Source: Atopsyche davidsoni (lineage: Eukaryota > Arthropoda > Insecta > Trichoptera > Hydrobiosidae). From it: a stretch of 64,000 nucleotides of DNA. Shown here piece after piece: positions 61,783-64,000 of the stretch (positions are counted from its first letter, which is position 1; the number at the start of each line of letters is the position of its first letter). The stretch lies in the NCBI GenBank assembly GCA_022113835.1, contig JAILWY010000007.1, positions 4,531,001 to 4,595,000 of the forward strand, in the 5' to 3' direction. The notes under the pieces are model-generated. The model saw only the letters and a program-made list of their open reading frames with translations, was not told the DNA's origin and searched no databases. The position numbers and the translations under genes are program-made.

Positions 61783-61819
61783 TTGATAATGACAATGTGA
61801 AAGGTTGGCGAAACCGGTC
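61783..61819 (+). ncRNA. hammerhead-like ribozyme motif, U3-A8 variant
   Basis: Core U3 U4 G5 A6 U7 A8 A9 (61783-61789), extra U, stem II GACAAT/GTTGGC with one A-G mismatch and one wobble, GAAA (61810-61813), CCGG, U16.1, C17 (61819). Here stem I can start: U780-G781-U782 pairs with A820-C821-A822, at least three pairs, which is better than in the 58.3-kb copy. Both copies share the same two core changes, so these probably came from the source element and not from later decay. Confidence 0.45.
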
Positions 61820-62071
61820 ACAAATAAAAACAAACATGTGGAAAATCACTCAAGTATTTTACTCAAAAATATTAAAATGGAATTTCACCAAGTACTCTCT
61901 GTCACAAATATTGAATTTCTTAATCCAATGCTATCAAAATACGAAAATAATAATATAAATTTAGCTGAATCTCTCAATTTACTGTCAAAACTGTTTAATT
62001 TTTTTCATGAAAAAACTATTATAAATCGTATTCTTTACGTAATATCCCACACAATTAGCAATTCCATTTAA
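61783..62071 (+). mobile_element. PLE-like terminal fragment P4 with start of an ORF
   Basis: The longest copy of the family, not palindromic. It has the hammerhead-like core, then CACAAATAAAAACAAACATG, TCACTCAAGTATTTTACTC, and at 61877 an ATG opening a 64-codon frame (MEFHQVLSVTNIEF...) that ends at 62071. Copy P2 has the same start with silent and replacement changes (TTC for TTT; MEFHQALSV), suggesting this was once the N-terminus of the element's protein. No reverse transcriptase or GIY-YIG region is present, so the copy is cut off at its 3' side. The 3' boundary is uncertain. Confidence 0.5.
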
Positions 62072-64000
62072 TATGGATTGACATTACGAAAGAAAACATA
62101 TATTTGTTTTAACAGAGAGGTTGACAGTTTAAACACAACCGGCGGTCTGATGGTAAAGATGGCGTGCTTTGAGAAGTGCGCTCACTCGCGTGTACCCTGC
62201 AAACTGCCCTAAGTTTAAGTAAACACTGCATCCCTTTTCTTTCATCCCTTGAAAGCGGCTTTAGTACTCACTCTGAAACGACTGACAAAGAAAAACCCAG
62301 CTTGAAAACATACAATTAACAATTTCACCATCGCAAGTATGTTTTAAATGCTTTTGTGTGATAAAAAAACAGACACTTTTTTTAAATGAAAAATACATTG
62401 TCTTTACCTGTTTTTTATAATTAAAATTCATTAATAAAAAAAAAATATATTTTAGACTCTATAAAGCAAAGTATGTAAATTATAGTTAAAAATATAAAAA
62501 AAATGTATATTCACCAATTTAAATAATGTATGTCACATAATTATGATTGTTTCAGGTTTATTTCATATTTTTTGATAAAGCTCCGCTAAATCAGATGTGA
62601 ACGCAGTTCAATAGGTCAAATAAACCTTAAATCTAATAATATAGCCAAAGGTTGACATTAAATATTTCAAAACCATTTGTATCGCTTTAGAGTGACTTTA
62701 CGAATATCCAAAGCGGAATAATGTGAAATATCGAGAATACGAAAAAAAAAAAAACACCGCGAGGGTTGAAACAAAGACCCGTGGAGATGTCACAGCGAAA
62801 TGTCGTTTATCAAAGCAGGGACGTTGTTATGGTTTATTTTGGTGTCAAGATGTCAGCGGTTGAATTTAATCTCACAGTATGTTTATTGATAAACTTGACA
62901 ACTCTTATTTTTACAACTGTATGTTAATATATTAAATCGTATAAATTCGTTGGTTTATGTTTTGAATTATTCATTGTTAGATTTATCACTATCCATTTTG
63001 TTTTAATAAGTGATTTGTTCTATAATGACCAAGATCATTTATGAGTACCTTTGGAAATGATTATTTTAATATTTTTTTTGTACAAGCAGAACATATTAAA
63101 GTTTTTGTAATCAAAAGAAAGCATATATACTCTCGTATATTATTATTGCTTTTTACATGATTTCTGCTATTTGATTGGTACTACTTCTACTTTTATTTTT
63201 TTTTGCAACCTATTAAAAATACTGTTTGCTCAACCTGGATTCGAACTTTGCTTTGCTAAATAATGTTTATTTAATGTTTATATAATACTTCACGTGATTC
63301 CGTTTTTTAAACAACTTTGCTTAATCTCCTAAACTAAAACTACTTTAATTAATATTTTAAGTAGAAATTGTGTAATTGAATTTATATCTATGTAAGATAA
63401 TTGAATAAAATTAATTAAGAAAGGAATCTTAAATAAAATAACTTCCTTTATTTTAATTGGCCCTTGGAGGAAGATACAATAATAAAGAACAGTTTTAAGA
63501 TTTATTTAGAAGATTCAATTTCTCAGAAATAATTTTAATTCTTTCGGAATAAAACTAATGAGGTCTCGCACTGCCGGAAATGAAATAAAACCAAAGTTCG
63601 TACAAAAATTTGCAAAATTACAAGAAAATTTTAAATTAGCCGAATCGTAAAAATGTATTTCATTAATATCCATAAATTAAAAAAACATGGAAGAACGTAT
63701 TAAAAATAATTAATTGAATTTGTGATCAGATTATCTTTGACAGGCTTTTGCATAATTATCTCAGCGAGCAGATGGATTAATCAAATATTCCTGATTCATA
63801 TTTTTTCATTCTTTCAAACTCAGATTAGTACTTCACTTCTTTTCAATTAGCAAATGGAAGCTTCCGACGGAAACTCATGAAAGCTCATTTCATTATATTC
63901 GCTATCTTATTGTGACAATTTACAATTTGTAAATCAGATTAAGATCGCGATATTGGCTTCCACTGGGATATTAATGTTTAATAATATTTGTTAATTTGGG
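62072..64000. other. gene-free segment with islands
   Basis: Islands lie at about 62120-62330, 62660-62880 and 63540-63910. A B-box-like AGTTCGAATCC on the minus strand near 63235-63245 has no partner A box and is not called. The rest is AT-rich. No gene is visible to the window end. Confidence 0.45.

Noticed and set aside
63230..63250. B-box AGTTCGAATCC on the minus strand as a tRNA or SINE
   Set aside because: No A box at tRNA distance and no stem pairing around it.
1..64000. CRISPR array, bacterial operons, riboswitches or rRNA
   Set aside because: No regularly spaced direct repeats, no operon-like coding, and no rRNA sequence; composition and repeats are those of a eukaryotic nuclear genome.

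Overview
The window is AT-rich eukaryotic DNA (about 70% A+T by eye). I cannot support a single complete protein-coding gene in it. None of the open frames over 60 codons shows a recognisable domain, a credible codon pattern over its whole length, or linked splice sites. The best guess is an intergenic or large-intron stretch of an arthropod, probably insect, genome. The basis is the repeat content: hammerhead-bearing Penelope-like (PLE) fragments, tRNA-derived SINEs, a piggyBac-like remnant, and two copies of a non-LTR retrotransposon 3' end with an ...MVT(N/K)...KKK C-terminus. The order of insect cannot be fixed from the sequence alone.

Layout. 1-31 kb is AT-rich DNA broken by islands of 150-400 bp with balanced base composition and CpG, roughly one per 1-1.5 kb; these look like candidate conserved noncoding or regulatory elements. 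The stretch 27.4-31.0 kb is poor in such islands. A (TA)n microsatellite lies at 4.1 kb, a LINE 3'-end fragment at 11.8 kb, and a degenerate tRNA-related fragment at 4.8 kb. At 32.3-33.1 kb and again at 46.4-46.8 kb lie two independent insertions of one fold-back element: two tRNA-derived SINE units head to head, flanked by 12-bp target-site duplications. Their inverted arms (255 bp and 151 bp) are identical within each locus but differ between loci. From 53 kb rightward repeats become denser: tRNA-like fragments (53.4 and 54.4 kb), a decayed piggyBac-like element (53.7 kb), three PLE-like copies (56.9, 58.3, 61.8 kb; a fourth at 41.7 kb), another LINE end (58.0 kb), and a 216-bp palindromic insertion with a 12-bp duplication (59.8 kb).

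Main theme. Fold-back retroelement derivatives of several unrelated families share one architecture: 5' ends joined head to head, one arm longer at its 3' end, and 12-13 bp target duplications where these can be seen. The sequence is consistent with cDNA snap-back during target-primed integration, or with arm-to-arm gene conversion. Two PLE copies carry a hammerhead-like core in which the C3 and G8 positions are both changed (to U3 and A8), which would keep a Watson-Crick pair.
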